Assembly (NCBI GenBank): GCA_938037185.1
Contig: CALHQK010000090.1
Coordinates: 1 to 14,537 of the forward strand
Reading direction: 5' to 3'
Source: an uncultured Riemerella sp.
Lineage (GTDB): Bacteria; Bacteroidota; Bacteroidia; Flavobacteriales; Weeksellaceae
Length of the DNA stretch: 14,537 nucleotides
The notes under the pieces were generated by a model that saw only the letters and a list, made by a program, of their open reading frames with translations, did not search any database and was not told the origin of the DNA. Position numbers and translations under genes: made by a program. Shown piece after piece: positions 1 to 7,356 of this stretch (position 1 is its first letter; each line of letters begins with the position of its first letter).

Positions 1-3000
1 CCTATCTCTGCGGCGAGCCATTTCAGCTCTACAGATTTCAGCAAATTCACTGCTTCTTCTGGTAGTTTTCCGAAGCGGTCTTCCAGTTCGTTTTGGAACT
101 TTTCCAAATCCTGTTTGTTTTCTATTTCCGCCAATCTCTGGTAGAGGAGAAGCCTCTCCGAGGTGGAATCTACATAATGGTCAGGCAGCATCAGCTCAAA
201 ATCAGTGTCGATATTTACTTCTTTTACCGATTTGAAAAGTTTTTTTCTATCCTCTTCATTATTAAATAATTCCTCAAACGACTCATCATCCTGAAGCTCT
301 TCCAAAGCCTCCTGCATAAGTTTTTGGTAAGTTTCAAAGCCCATTTCGTTGATAAATCCGCTCTGTTCTGCACCTAGTAAATCCCCAGCGCCACGGATTT
401 CCAAGTCTTTCATCGCAATCTGGAACCCGTTCCCCAAATCCGAAAACTGCTCTATCGCTTCCAGTCGTTTTCTGGCATCGGAGGTTATCATATCATATGG
501 CGGTGTGATGAGATAGCAAAAGGCTTTTCTGTCGCTTCTGCCCACACGGCCGCGCATCTGGTGGAGGTCTGCAATCCCAAATCTCTGCGCATCATTGATG
601 AAAATAGTATTCGCATTCGGGACATCTACACCGCTTTCTACGATGGTCGTAGAGATGAGGACATCATATTTCCCATCCATAAAGTCCAAAACTCTTTCTT
701 CCAGCTCTTTCCCGTCCAGCTGTCCGTGTCCAGTGATGATTCTGGCATTGGGCACGAGCCTTTGGACAAGACCAGCGATTTCCTTTAAATTGTCAATTCT
801 ATTGTTAATGAAATACACCTGCCCATCTCTTTGAAGTTCGTAGGAAATGGCATCTCTCAGCGTTTTTTCATCGAAGCCTATCAGCTGGGTTTCCACAGGC
901 TGTCGGTTCGGCGGCGGTGTTTTTATTACGGATAAATCCCTTGCTGCCATTAGCGAAAACTGTAGCGTTCTCGGAATTGGCGTAGCGGTCAGGGTGAGCG
1001 TGTCAATGTTGGTTTTCAGGGTTTTAAGTTTGTCTTTTACATTTACCCCGAATTTATGTTCTTCATCAATGATTAAAAGTCCTAAATCCTTGAATTTCAC
1101 TTTATCCGAAACCAGCTGATGTGTTCCTATCACGATGTCTATTTTACCGCTTTCCAAGCCTTCCAGCGTTTCTTTTTTCTGTTTTGCCGTTCGGAAACGA
1201 TTGAGATAAGAAACATTGATAGGAAAATCTTTCAGTCTTTCTGTAAAACTCCTAAAATGCTGAAACGCCAAAATGGTCGTAGGAACCAGTACAGCCACCT
1301 GTTTGCCATCGGTCGCCGCTTTGAAGGCTGCACGAATAGCGACTTCTGTCTTCCCAAAACCTACATCGCCGCAGATAAGCCTGTCCATAATCGTTTCTGC
1401 TTCCATGTCTTTTTTCACATCATGGGTCGCTTTTTCTTGGTCTGGCGTGTCTTCGTAGATGAAACTTGCTTCCAGCTCATCTTGTAGATAGGTGTCTGGC
1501 GAGAAGGCAAAACCTTTGGAGGTTTTTCTCTGTGCGTAGAGTTTTATTAAGTCAAAAGCTATTTGTTTTACTTTCGCTTTGGTCTTTTGTTTAAGGTTTT
1601 TCCAAGCAGGAGAGCCTAGTTTGGAAAGGGCGATTTCTTTTCCTTCCGAACCGTTGTATTTTGAGATTTTGTGCAGAGAGTGAATGCTCACATACAGCAA
1701 GTCACCGTTTTTATAAGAAAGCTTGAAGCATTCCTGCGTTTTGCCGTCGTTATTTACTTTGACCAGTCCCATGAATTTACCGATTCCGTGGTCTATGTGC
1801 GTGATGTAATCGCCAATCTGCAGCTGCATCAGGTCTTTTAAGGTCAAATGCTCAGACTTGGCGAAAGAATCTTTGGTTTTAAATCTTTGATAACGGTCAA
1901 AAATCTGGTGGTCAGTATAAACCGCGATTTTATAACGACTGTCCACAAAGCCCTCATGAAGCTCTGACTGAAACGCCGTGAAAAGATGATTAACCGCATC
2001 TTGCTGATGTTCAGTGGCTAAGGTCTCGATGATTTCTGTCAGTCTGTCTTTTTGTTTCTCGGAAGAAAAGGAAATCCAGACCTCGTAGCCTTGCTCTTTT
2101 TTAGTAATTAAATCCTCTATCAAAAGTTCAAAATTCTTGTGAAAACTCGGCTGTGGAGTTTGGCTCAGCTGAATGATTTTTGATGAAGGACTATTTGAAA
2201 AATCAATGGTTCTAAATTTTTGAAAACATCTTGAAAACTCTTCGCTGGAAAGAAACAGCTCGTGAGGCTCTCGGTGTTTGATGGTTTTACTCAGTTTATC
2301 AAATTGATTTTGAGCCTTTTGGTAAAAAGTTTTAATTTTATCCGAACAAGAATAAGCGTTTTTGATGATAATCAGGCTGTCCGAAGGCAGCAAATCAAAA
2401 AACGGAACTTTCTCGCCTTGTGTAGAAAGATTGATATTAGAAACCAATTGAAACTCATCTACTTTCTCCACGGAAAGCTGGGTTTCTATGTCAAAAGTTT
2501 TGATGCTTTCTATTTCATTCCCGAAAAATGTGATTCGGAAAGGTTTTTCATTTGAATAAGAAAAAACATCTACAATTCCGCCTCGAACCGCAAATTCACC
2601 AGGTTCGGAGACAAAATCTGTCAAATTAAAATGAAACTGATTGAGCAGTTCTTCCATAAAATCAAAATCAAGTTTTTCGCCCGTTTTGATGCGGTGAGAA
2701 ATCATTTTGAAATCCTCTTTTTTCAGAACTTTTTCATTCAGAGCAGAGATATGAGCTACGATTATTTTTTGTTTATTGTTGAGATTCAGCTGGTTAATCA
2801 CTTCCGTTCTCAAAACCAAATTGGCGTTTTTAGTCCGCTCCTCCTGATAAGGCTCTGTGTAGGAGTTGGGCAGGTGCAGGACATTTTCTTTGCCGACAAG
2901 TTCCTCCATTTCGGTGGTCGTGTAGTGGGAATCTTCCTTGTCATCGGTAATCAAAAGAATGGTTTTTTGCTGGCTCAGGAAAGCCTCGGCAGCGAGAATG

Positions 3001-3131
3001 CTCACAACAGAACCTACTGCTCCTTTCACAGAAAGATGCTCGGTTTTTTCCCAATTTTGAAAAATCTCTTCTCCGAAATTTTGGTTTAGAAGTTTGGTTA
3101 ATAGTGACTTGTCTATCGTTTGTAAGCTCAT
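1..3131 (-). CDS. mfd: Transcription-repair coupling factor Mfd (3' end cut by window)
   Basis: Mfd is an ATP-driven DNA translocase that removes RNA polymerase stalled at lesions and recruits UvrA/UvrB for nucleotide excision repair. The frame is open from ATG at 3131 down to the left edge, giving 1043 codons without a stop. The UvrB-like N-terminal part includes SYTEPYQEERTKNANL near residues 85-110. The RNA-polymerase-interacting domain shows HIDHGIGKFMGL at 445-456. The translocase has Walker A GDVGFGKT (588-595), Walker B DEEH (689-692), TATPIPRTL (motif III) and HQMRGRVGRS (motif VI, from 857). The C-terminal TRCF domain begins near 970 and runs off the window; by family length (about 1100-1150) some 70-100 residues are missing. 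The start is fixed by the in-frame ATG (MSLQTIDKSLL), with no Shine-Dalgarno. It is divergent from the ribosomal operon. No frameshift or lost motif is seen. Confidence 0.97.
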   Translation of the reverse strand, partial: MSLQTIDKSLLTKLLNQNFGEEIFQNWEKTEHLSVKGAVGSVVSILAAEAFLSQQKTILLITDDKEDSHYTTTEMEELVGKENVLHLPNSYTEPYQEERTKNANLVLRTEVINQLNLNNKQKIIVAHISALNEKVLKKEDFKMISHRIKTGEKLDFDFMEELLNQFHFNLTDFVSEPGEFAVRGGIVDVFSYSNEKPFRITFFGNEIESIKTFDIETQLSVEKVDEFQLVSNINLSTQGEKVPFFDLLPSDSLIIIKNAYSCSDKIKTFYQKAQNQFDKLSKTIKHREPHELFLSSEEFSRCFQKFRTIDFSNSPSSKIIQLSQTPQPSFHKNFELLIEDLITKKEQGYEVWISFSSEKQKDRLTEIIETLATEHQQDAVNHLFTAFQSELHEGFVDSRYKIAVYTDHQIFDRYQRFKTKDSFAKSEHLTLKDLMQLQIGDYITHIDHGIGKFMGLVKVNNDGKTQECFKLSYKNGDLLYVSIHSLHKISKYNGSEGKEIALSKLGSPAWKNLKQKTKAKVKQIAFDLIKLYAQRKTSKGFAFSPDTYLQDELEASFIYEDTPDQEKATHDVKKDMEAETIMDRLICGDVGFGKTEVAIRAAFKAATDGKQVAVLVPTTILAFQHFRSFTERLKDFPINVSYLNRFRTAKQKKETLEGLESGKIDIVIGTHQLVSDKVKFKDLGLLIIDEEHKFGVNVKDKLKTLKTNIDTLTLTATPIPRTLQFSLMAARDLSVIKTPPPNRQPVETQLIGFDEKTLRDAISYELQRDGQVYFINNRIDNLKEIAGLVQRLVPNARIITGHGQLDGKELEERVLDFMDGKYDVLISTTIVESGVDVPNANTIFINDAQRFGIADLHQMRGRVGRSDRKAFCYLITPPYDMITSDARKRLEAIEQFSDLGNGFQIAMKDLEIRGAGDLLGAEQSGFINEMGFETYQKLMQEALEELQDDESFEELFNNEEDRKKLFKSVKEVNIDTDFELMLPDHYVDSTSERLLLYQRLAEIENKQDLEKFQNELEDRFGKLPEEAVNLLKSVELKWLAAEI

Positions 3132-3155
3132 TTTTTAGTATAAATTAAATGACAA

Positions 3156-3188
3156 GAAGCGATTTCGGAATGGCTCCGAAATCGTTTC
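3156..3188 (-). promoter_or_regulatory. Inverted repeat / hairpin in mfd 5' leader
   Basis: GAAGCGATTTCGGA (3156-3169) and TCCGAAATCGTTTC (3175-3188) are complementary over 14 positions, with 10 consecutive perfect pairs next to a 5-base loop and one non-Watson-Crick position further out. In the mfd direction it would sit almost at the 5' end of the transcript if the -7 element at 3199-3206 is used, ending about 25 bases before the start codon. There is no long T run straight after it on the mfd strand, so it does not look like a standard terminator. A 5' stabilising hairpin or an operator site both fit. Confidence 0.6.
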
Positions 3189-3198
3189 TCTATTTGTG

Positions 3199-3206
3199 CA
3201 AAGGTA
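3199..3206 (-). promoter_or_regulatory. Candidate -7 element for mfd
   Basis: On the minus strand this reads TACCTTTG, a perfect match to the Bacteroidota -7 consensus TAnnTTTG, 67 bases before the mfd ATG. A TTG at the expected -33 distance is not seen, so the promoter is either weak or has a degenerate -33. Transcription would start near 3193. Confidence 0.45.
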
Positions 3207-3342
3207 AGATTATTTACCGAAAAAATCCTATCTCATGTAGTGTGCAAAGTACAAACACTTTTATATAAAAATATAGAGAGTGGTTTCATGAAAATAAATT
3301 TAGAAAAAAATAATAAAATACAGAAAAAAAACGACTTACAAT

Positions 3343-3372
3343 TTGTAGATTCAAAAAAAAACCTTAAATTTG
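3343..3372 (+). promoter_or_regulatory. Main promoter of the ribosomal-protein operon
   Basis: TTG at 3343-3345 and TAAATTTG at 3365-3372, separated by 19 bases, match the Bacteroidota housekeeping consensus (TTG ... TAnnTTTG). The 45 bases upstream are almost pure A/T with several A-runs, resembling an UP element as expected for a growth-controlled ribosomal promoter. Transcription would start near 3378, leaving a leader of about 100 bases before rplC. Confidence 0.75.
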
Positions 3373-3389
3373 CACACTTGTTTGGTGGG

Positions 3390-3419
3390 TAGATTGTGTT
3401 TGTTTGCAAATAAAATCTA
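3390..3419 (+). promoter_or_regulatory. Possible leader hairpin upstream of rplC
   Basis: TAGATT (3390-3395) can pair with AATCTA (3414-3419), and the enclosed stretch contains the palindrome TTTGCAAA (3403-3410). It is the only paired segment I can see in the leader. In other bacteria the first protein genes of this operon are controlled by L4 binding the leader. Whether this element does that is pure inference, and a 6-base stem is weak. Confidence 0.25.
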
Positions 3420-3478
3420 TGTAAGCCGCTGAGTATGAGTGTAAAGAAAAATAATTTAAATAAATTTTTAATTATACA

Positions 3479-4102
3479 ATGTCAGGTATTATTGGTAAGA
3501 AAATCGGTATGACCTCTTTGTTTAACGAAGAAGGAAAAAACATTCCTTGTACAGTTATTCAGGCTGGTCCGTGCTCGGTTTTACAGGTCAGAACCGAAGA
3601 AGCTGATGGTTATTCAGCTGTTCAATTAGGTTTCGATGACAAGAGTGAAAAGAATGTCGGAAAGGCATTAGCTGGTCATTTTAAAAAGGCTGGCTCTGCT
3701 CCTAAAGCGAAAATCGTAGAATTCCACAATGGATTCGAAGATGTGAAATTAGGAGATGAAGTGAATGTAGATATCTTCGTAGAAGGAGAGTATGTAGATG
3801 TTACAGGAACTTCAAAAGGTAAAGGTTTCCAAGGTGTTGTTAAAAGACATGGTTTTGGTGGTGTAATGCAGCAGACTCATGGACAGCACAATAGATTGAG
3901 AGCTCCGGGTTCTATCGGTGCGGGTTCAGATCCATCAAGAGTTTTCAAAGGCTTGAGAATGGCTGGTAGAATGGGAGGTGAGCAGGTTACTGTTCAAAAC
4001 CTTCAAGTGTTAAAAGTAGATAAAGAACAAAATCTTTTAATAGTAAAAGGTGCTGTTCCGGGAGCTAAAAATTCTTATGTAATTATCAGAAAATGGAATT
4101 AG
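3479..4102 (+). CDS. rplC: 50S ribosomal protein L3
   Basis: L3 binds 23S rRNA early in 50S assembly and reaches with a loop toward the peptidyl-transferase centre. The 207-residue product is normal length and starts MSGIIGKKIGMTSLFNEEG. The conserved core is at 111-175 (TSKGKGFQGVVKRHGFGG, then RAPGSIG and MAGRMGGEQVTVQNL). At the position of the methylated Gln of enterobacterial L3 (GSIGQ), this protein has GSIGAGSDPSR, as in many non-proteobacterial L3s, so PrmB-type methylation there is not expected. It is the first gene of the operon here, behind an about 100-base leader. Its last 10 bases overlap rplD, which suggests translational coupling. Confidence 0.98.
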   Translation: MSGIIGKKIGMTSLFNEEGKNIPCTVIQAGPCSVLQVRTEEADGYSAVQLGFDDKSEKNVGKALAGHFKKAGSAPKAKIVEFHNGFEDVKLGDEVNVDIFVEGEYVDVTGTSKGKGFQGVVKRHGFGGVMQQTHGQHNRLRAPGSIGAGSDPSRVFKGLRMAGRMGGEQVTVQNLQVLKVDKEQNLLIVKGAVPGAKNSYVIIRKWN

Positions 4103-4722
4103 TAGTATTAAATACATCAGGAAAAGAAACCGGAAGAAAGGTACAGTTAGACGATGCTATCTTTGGTATCGAGCCTAACCAGCACGCGGTTTACTTAGAA
4201 GTGAAACAATATCTTGCGGCTCAAAGACAAGGTACGCATAAGTCTAAAGAAAGAAGTGAAATCACTGCTTCTACTAAAAAATTAAAGAAACAGAAAGGTT
4301 CTGGTTCTGCGAGATACGGTGATATCAAATCGCCTGTATTCAAAGGAGGAGGTAGAGTTTTCGGACCTAAGCCAAGAGATTATAGATTTAAATTAAATAA
4401 AGCATTAAAAAGATTAGCAAAAAAATCTGTTCTTTCTCAAAAAATGAGAGAAGATTCTATCAAAGTTTTAGAAGAGTTGAATTTCTCTGCTCCTAAAACA
4501 AAAGATTTCGTTAATGTAGTGAATGCTTTAGGTTTGGAAGGTAAGAAGTCATTATTTATTCTTGCTGAAGCGAACAAGAATGTATTTTTATCTTCAAGAA
4601 ACTTACCAAAAGCAAAAGTGATGAATTATAACGAAATTTCTTCTTATGATTTAATCAACGCTGGCGAGGTAGTATTCTTCGAAGGTGCAGTAGAGAAGTT
4701 TCAAGAAAATTTAAGAAAATAA
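4093..4722 (+). CDS. rplD: 50S ribosomal protein L4
   Basis: L4 is an early 50S assembly protein with a globular domain and an extended loop lining the exit tunnel; in enterobacteria it also represses the S10 operon. At 209 residues it is normal length. The tunnel loop is at about 58-95, with KKQKGSGSARYGDIKSPVF followed by a Gly-rich RVFGP segment, the region where macrolide-resistance changes arise in other species. The ATG at 4093 lies inside the end of rplC (10-base overlap) and is the only start that keeps the conserved MELVVLNTSGKETG N-terminus. rplW follows after 3 bases. Confidence 0.98.
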   Translation: MELVVLNTSGKETGRKVQLDDAIFGIEPNQHAVYLEVKQYLAAQRQGTHKSKERSEITASTKKLKKQKGSGSARYGDIKSPVFKGGGRVFGPKPRDYRFKLNKALKRLAKKSVLSQKMREDSIKVLEELNFSAPKTKDFVNVVNALGLEGKKSLFILAEANKNVFLSSRNLPKAKVMNYNEISSYDLINAGEVVFFEGAVEKFQENLRK

Positions 4723-4725
4723 ATC

Positions 4726-5013
4726 ATGTCAATCATTATTAAACCAATCATTTCGGAAAAAGCGACTTATCTTACAGATTTGAGAGGACAGTATTCTTTT
4801 TTAGTAGATACTAAAGCGAATAAAATCCAAATTAAAAATGCTGTAGAAGAAGCTTATGGTGTAAAGGTAGCAAATGTTAGGACTATGGTTTATGCTCCTA
4901 AAGTTTCTATGAAATACACTAAAAAAGGTCTTCAAGTTGGTAAAACTAACAAATTGAAGAAAGCAGTTATAGAACTTCAAGCAGGTGAAGTTATCGATGT
5001 TTTTGCAAATTAA
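4726..5013 (+). CDS. rplW: 50S ribosomal protein L23
   Basis: L23 sits at the mouth of the peptide exit tunnel and docks trigger factor and SRP. The product is 95 residues, starting MSIIIKPIISEKAT, the signature N-terminus of the family. It continues with YSFLVDTKANKIQIKNAVEE and the basic loop VSMKYTKKGLQVGKTNKLKK (about 66-85) that contacts 23S rRNA. It begins 3 bases after rplD, so reinitiation is likely. Confidence 0.97.
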   Translation: MSIIIKPIISEKATYLTDLRGQYSFLVDTKANKIQIKNAVEEAYGVKVANVRTMVYAPKVSMKYTKKGLQVGKTNKLKKAVIELQAGEVIDVFAN

Positions 5014-5035
5014 TAATTAATTATAAATAATAGTA

Positions 5036-5857
5036 ATGTCTGTTAGAAAATTAAAACCTATCACCCCGGGACAGAGATTCAGAATTGTAAACAATTTTGA
5101 TGAAATTACTACCAACAAGCCAGAGAAATCTTTGACTTTTGGTATTAAGAAATCAGGTGGGCGTAACAACACAGGTAAAATGACCATGCGTTACACCGGA
5201 GGTGGACACAAAAAGAAGTACAGAATCATTGACTTTAAAAGAAACAAATTTAATGTTGATGCTACTGTAAAAACTGTAGAGTATGATCCAAACAGAACAG
5301 CTTTTATCGCATTACTAGAGTATGCAGATGGAGAGAAGAGATATATTGTAGCTCCAGCTGGTATCAAAGTAGGACAAAAAGTAGTTTCTGGGGAAAATGT
5401 AGCTCCTGAAATAGGAAATGCTATGAAATTGAAGAACATTCCTTTGGGTTCAGTAATTTCTTGTATAGAAATGAAACCAGGACAAGGAGCAATTCTTGCG
5501 AGAAGTGCAGGTTCTTCAGCACAGTTGACTTCAAGAGATGGAAAATACGCTATCGTTAAATTGCCTTCAGGAGAATCAAGAATGATCTTGGTAGAATGTA
5601 TAGCAATGATAGGTTCAGTATCAAACTCAGATCATCAGCTTACTGTTTCTGGTAAAGCAGGTAGAAGCAGATGGTTGGGTAGAAGACCAAGAACTAGAGC
5701 GGTAGTTATGAACCCAGTAGATCACCCAATGGGTGGTGGTGAAGGTAGATCATCTGGTGGTCACCCAAGATCTAGAAACGGTAAACCAGCTAAAGGTTAC
5801 AAGACTAGAAAGAAAAACAAAGTGTCTAACCGTTACATCGTATCTAAAAGAAAATAA
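5036..5857 (+). CDS. rplB: 50S ribosomal protein L2
   Basis: L2 is one of the most conserved ribosomal proteins, needed for subunit joining and peptidyl-transferase activity. At 273 residues it has family length. The OB-fold and SH3-like core cover roughly 60-200. The C-terminal extension carries VVMNPVDHPMGGGEG, where His230 matches the conserved His229 of E. coli, followed by a basic tail (SRNGKPAKGYKTRKKNK). A 22-base A/T spacer without Shine-Dalgarno precedes the ATG. rpsS starts 2 bases after the stop. Confidence 0.98.
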   Translation: MSVRKLKPITPGQRFRIVNNFDEITTNKPEKSLTFGIKKSGGRNNTGKMTMRYTGGGHKKKYRIIDFKRNKFNVDATVKTVEYDPNRTAFIALLEYADGEKRYIVAPAGIKVGQKVVSGENVAPEIGNAMKLKNIPLGSVISCIEMKPGQGAILARSAGSSAQLTSRDGKYAIVKLPSGESRMILVECIAMIGSVSNSDHQLTVSGKAGRSRWLGRRPRTRAVVMNPVDHPMGGGEGRSSGGHPRSRNGKPAKGYKTRKKNKVSNRYIVSKRK

Positions 5858-5859
5858 TT

Positions 5860-6138
5860 ATGGCAAGATCACTTAAGAAAGGACCTTTTATTCACCATTC
5901 ATTAGAGAAAAAGGTTCAAGCAAATATAGAGTCTGGTAAAAAGACAGTAATTAAAACATGGTCTAGAGCATCTATGATTTCTCCAGACATGGTAGGACAA
6001 ACTATAGCAGTGCATAACGGGAAATCTTTTATCCCTGTATATATCACTGAAAATATGGTAGGTCATAAGTTAGGCGAATTTTCTCCGACAAGATCTTTCA
6101 GAGGTCACGCGGGTAATAAAAATAAAGGTAGCAGATAA
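5860..6138 (+). CDS. rpsS: 30S ribosomal protein S19
   Basis: S19 sits in the 30S head, pairs with S13, and contacts A-site tRNA and the intersubunit bridge. The product is 92 residues, starting MARSLKKGPFIHHSLEKK, with the diagnostic WSRASMISPDMVG and GHKLGEFSPTRSFRGHAG near the C-terminus. Length and motifs are typical and nothing is missing. The gene is squeezed between rplB (2 bases before) and rplV (5 bases after). Confidence 0.97.
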   Translation: MARSLKKGPFIHHSLEKKVQANIESGKKTVIKTWSRASMISPDMVGQTIAVHNGKSFIPVYITENMVGHKLGEFSPTRSFRGHAGNKNKGSR

Positions 6139-6143
6139 TAGTC

Positions 6144-6548
6144 ATGGGAATAAGAAAACAAAACAGTGCATTAGCTAGAAAAGCGGCGAATAGAGATGTG
6201 GTAAAAGCATGTCTAAATGATTGTCCTTCTTCTCCAAGAAAAATGAGATTAGTTGCTGATATCATCCGTGGAGAAAATGTAGATAAAGCATTATATATCC
6301 TAAAATACTCTAAAAAAGAGGCTTCTAATAAGTTAGAAAAATTGTTGTTATCAGCAATTGCTAACTGGCAGGTGAAAAACCCTAACGCTGATGTAGAAGC
6401 AGCAAATCTTTTTGTAAAAGAGATTTATGTGGATAGTGCTAGACAATTAAAAAGATTGAGACCAGCACCACAAGGTAGAGGTTACAGAATTAGAAAAAGA
6501 TCTAACCATGTGACTTTAATTTTAGGTAATAAATCAGAAAATCAATAA
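6144..6548 (+). CDS. rplV: 50S ribosomal protein L22
   Basis: L22 contacts all domains of 23S rRNA and extends a beta-hairpin into the exit tunnel. The family core begins near residue 28 (CPSSPRKMRLVADIIRG) and the tunnel hairpin is around 96-125 (LKRLRPAPQGRGYRIRKRS). At 134 residues it is longer than the about 110 residues of E. coli L22. The extra length is mostly an N-terminal extension before residue 28, which I take as usual for Bacteroidota. The GTG codons downstream would cut the core, so the ATG at 6144 is kept. Confidence 0.97.
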   Translation: MGIRKQNSALARKAANRDVVKACLNDCPSSPRKMRLVADIIRGENVDKALYILKYSKKEASNKLEKLLLSAIANWQVKNPNADVEAANLFVKEIYVDSARQLKRLRPAPQGRGYRIRKRSNHVTLILGNKSENQ

Positions 6549-6555
6549 TCAAGGT

Positions 6556-7263
6556 ATGGGACAGAAGACAAATCCAATTGGTAATAGATTAGGAATCATT
6601 AGAGGTTGGGATTCTAACTGGTTTGGAGGAAACGATTATGGAGATAGAATCGCAGAAGACTATAAGATCAGAAGATACCTTGAGGCTAGATTATCTAAAG
6701 GTGGAATCTCTAGAATCTTTATAGAAAGAACATTAAAGTTAGTTACAGTTACAATCACTACAGCAAGACCAGGTTTAATCATTGGTAAAGGTGGTCAAGA
6801 GGTTGATAAATTAAAAGAAGAGTTAAAGAAAATCACTGATAAGGATATTCAAATTAACATCTTTGAAATTAAGAGACCAGAATTAGACGCTGTATTGGTT
6901 GCAGATAGCATTGCTAAGCAAATTGAAAACAGAATTTCTTACAGAAGAGCTGTTAAAATGGCTATCGCTGGTTCTATGAGAATGGGAGCAGAGGGAATAA
7001 AAGTTCAGATTTCTGGAAGATTGAATGGAGCTGAAATGGCGAGATCAGAATCTTTCAAAGAAGGAAGAATTCCTCTATCTACATTCAGAGCAGATATAGA
7101 TTATCATATCGCAGAAGCACACACTACTTATGGTAGATTGGGTGTTAAAGTGTGGATTATGAAGGGTGAAGTATATGGTAAGAGAGAGCTTTCTCCACTT
7201 GTAGGACAACCACAAAAGAAAGGGCCTGCATCAGGAGGAGGTAAAAAAAGAGAAAGAAAATAA
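6556..7263 (+). CDS. rpsC: 30S ribosomal protein S3
   Basis: S3 lies at the mRNA entry channel, where it acts with S4 and S5 in unwinding mRNA. The product is 235 residues, starting MGQKTNPIGNRLGIIRGWDS. A type II KH domain holds the GKGG loop at 77-80 (PGLIIGKGGQEVDKL). The basic patch SYRRAVKMAI at 128-137 matches the residues implicated in helicase activity. The C-terminal domain has KVQISGRLNGAEMARSE and ends in a basic tail. It begins 7 bases after rplV. The following 93-base spacer is the longest in the S10 part of the operon. Confidence 0.98.
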   Translation: MGQKTNPIGNRLGIIRGWDSNWFGGNDYGDRIAEDYKIRRYLEARLSKGGISRIFIERTLKLVTVTITTARPGLIIGKGGQEVDKLKEELKKITDKDIQINIFEIKRPELDAVLVADSIAKQIENRISYRRAVKMAIAGSMRMGAEGIKVQISGRLNGAEMARSESFKEGRIPLSTFRADIDYHIAEAHTTYGRLGVKVWIMKGEVYGKRELSPLVGQPQKKGPASGGGKKRERK

Positions 7264-7356
7264 TTAATGAAATTTTAGGTTTGAAATTGAAAATTTTAAA
7301 TGCCGTTACCTTTTAAAATCTAAAATTTAAAATCTAAGATCTAAAATTCTAAAATT
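7264..7356 (+). repeat. AT-rich spacer with degenerate repeats and imperfect palindrome
   Basis: Between rpsC and rplP the octamer CTAAAATT occurs three times (7320-7327, 7341-7348, 7349-7356), the last two in tandem and touching the rplP ATG. AAAATCTAA occurs at 7315-7323 and 7329-7337. The left half carries the complementary AATTTTAG (7271-7278), so the spacer can fold back on itself around TGCCGTTACC. TAGGTTTG at 7276-7283 matches the -7 consensus, but no TTG lies at the right distance. It may be a copy of a dispersed intergenic repeat. Confidence 0.6.

Larger units (their letters stand above)
3132..3478. other. Divergent intergenic control region between mfd and rplC
   Basis: This is 347 bases with no credible gene on either strand. 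From left to right it holds the short mfd leader, an inverted repeat (3156-3188), a leftward -7 candidate (3199-3206), an AT-rich block with repeated A-tracts (about 3295-3360), the rightward promoter (3343-3372), and a leader of about 100 bases before rplC. No rpsJ reading frame is present, although that gene usually lies just before rplC in S10 operons. Confidence 0.85.

Noticed and set aside
1056..1067. DEEH instead of the common DEEQ in Mfd Walker B as a possible defect
   Set aside because: The catalytic acidic residues are kept and His at this place is common in related SF2 helicases such as RecG (DEQH/DExH), so activity should be normal.
561..3089. Several plus-strand reading frames of 60-150 codons (561-788, 847-1119, 1119-1487, 2262-2555, 2631-3089)
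   Set aside because: All are antisense to the intact mfd frame, whose translation shows every helicase motif. Their products have odd composition and match no family I know.
5191..5439. Minus-strand frames inside rplB, and similar ones at 7966-8148, 8241-8510, 9121-9321, 10986-11183, 12241-12471, 12930-13112 and 14251-14502
   Set aside because: They lie opposite well-conserved ribosomal genes, secY and rpsM and have no promoter or family resemblance; they are shadows of the coding strand.
7276..7283. TAGGTTTG as an internal promoter before rplP
   Set aside because: The -7 match is perfect, but no TTG lies 17-23 bases upstream, and such octamers are expected by chance in A/T-rich DNA.
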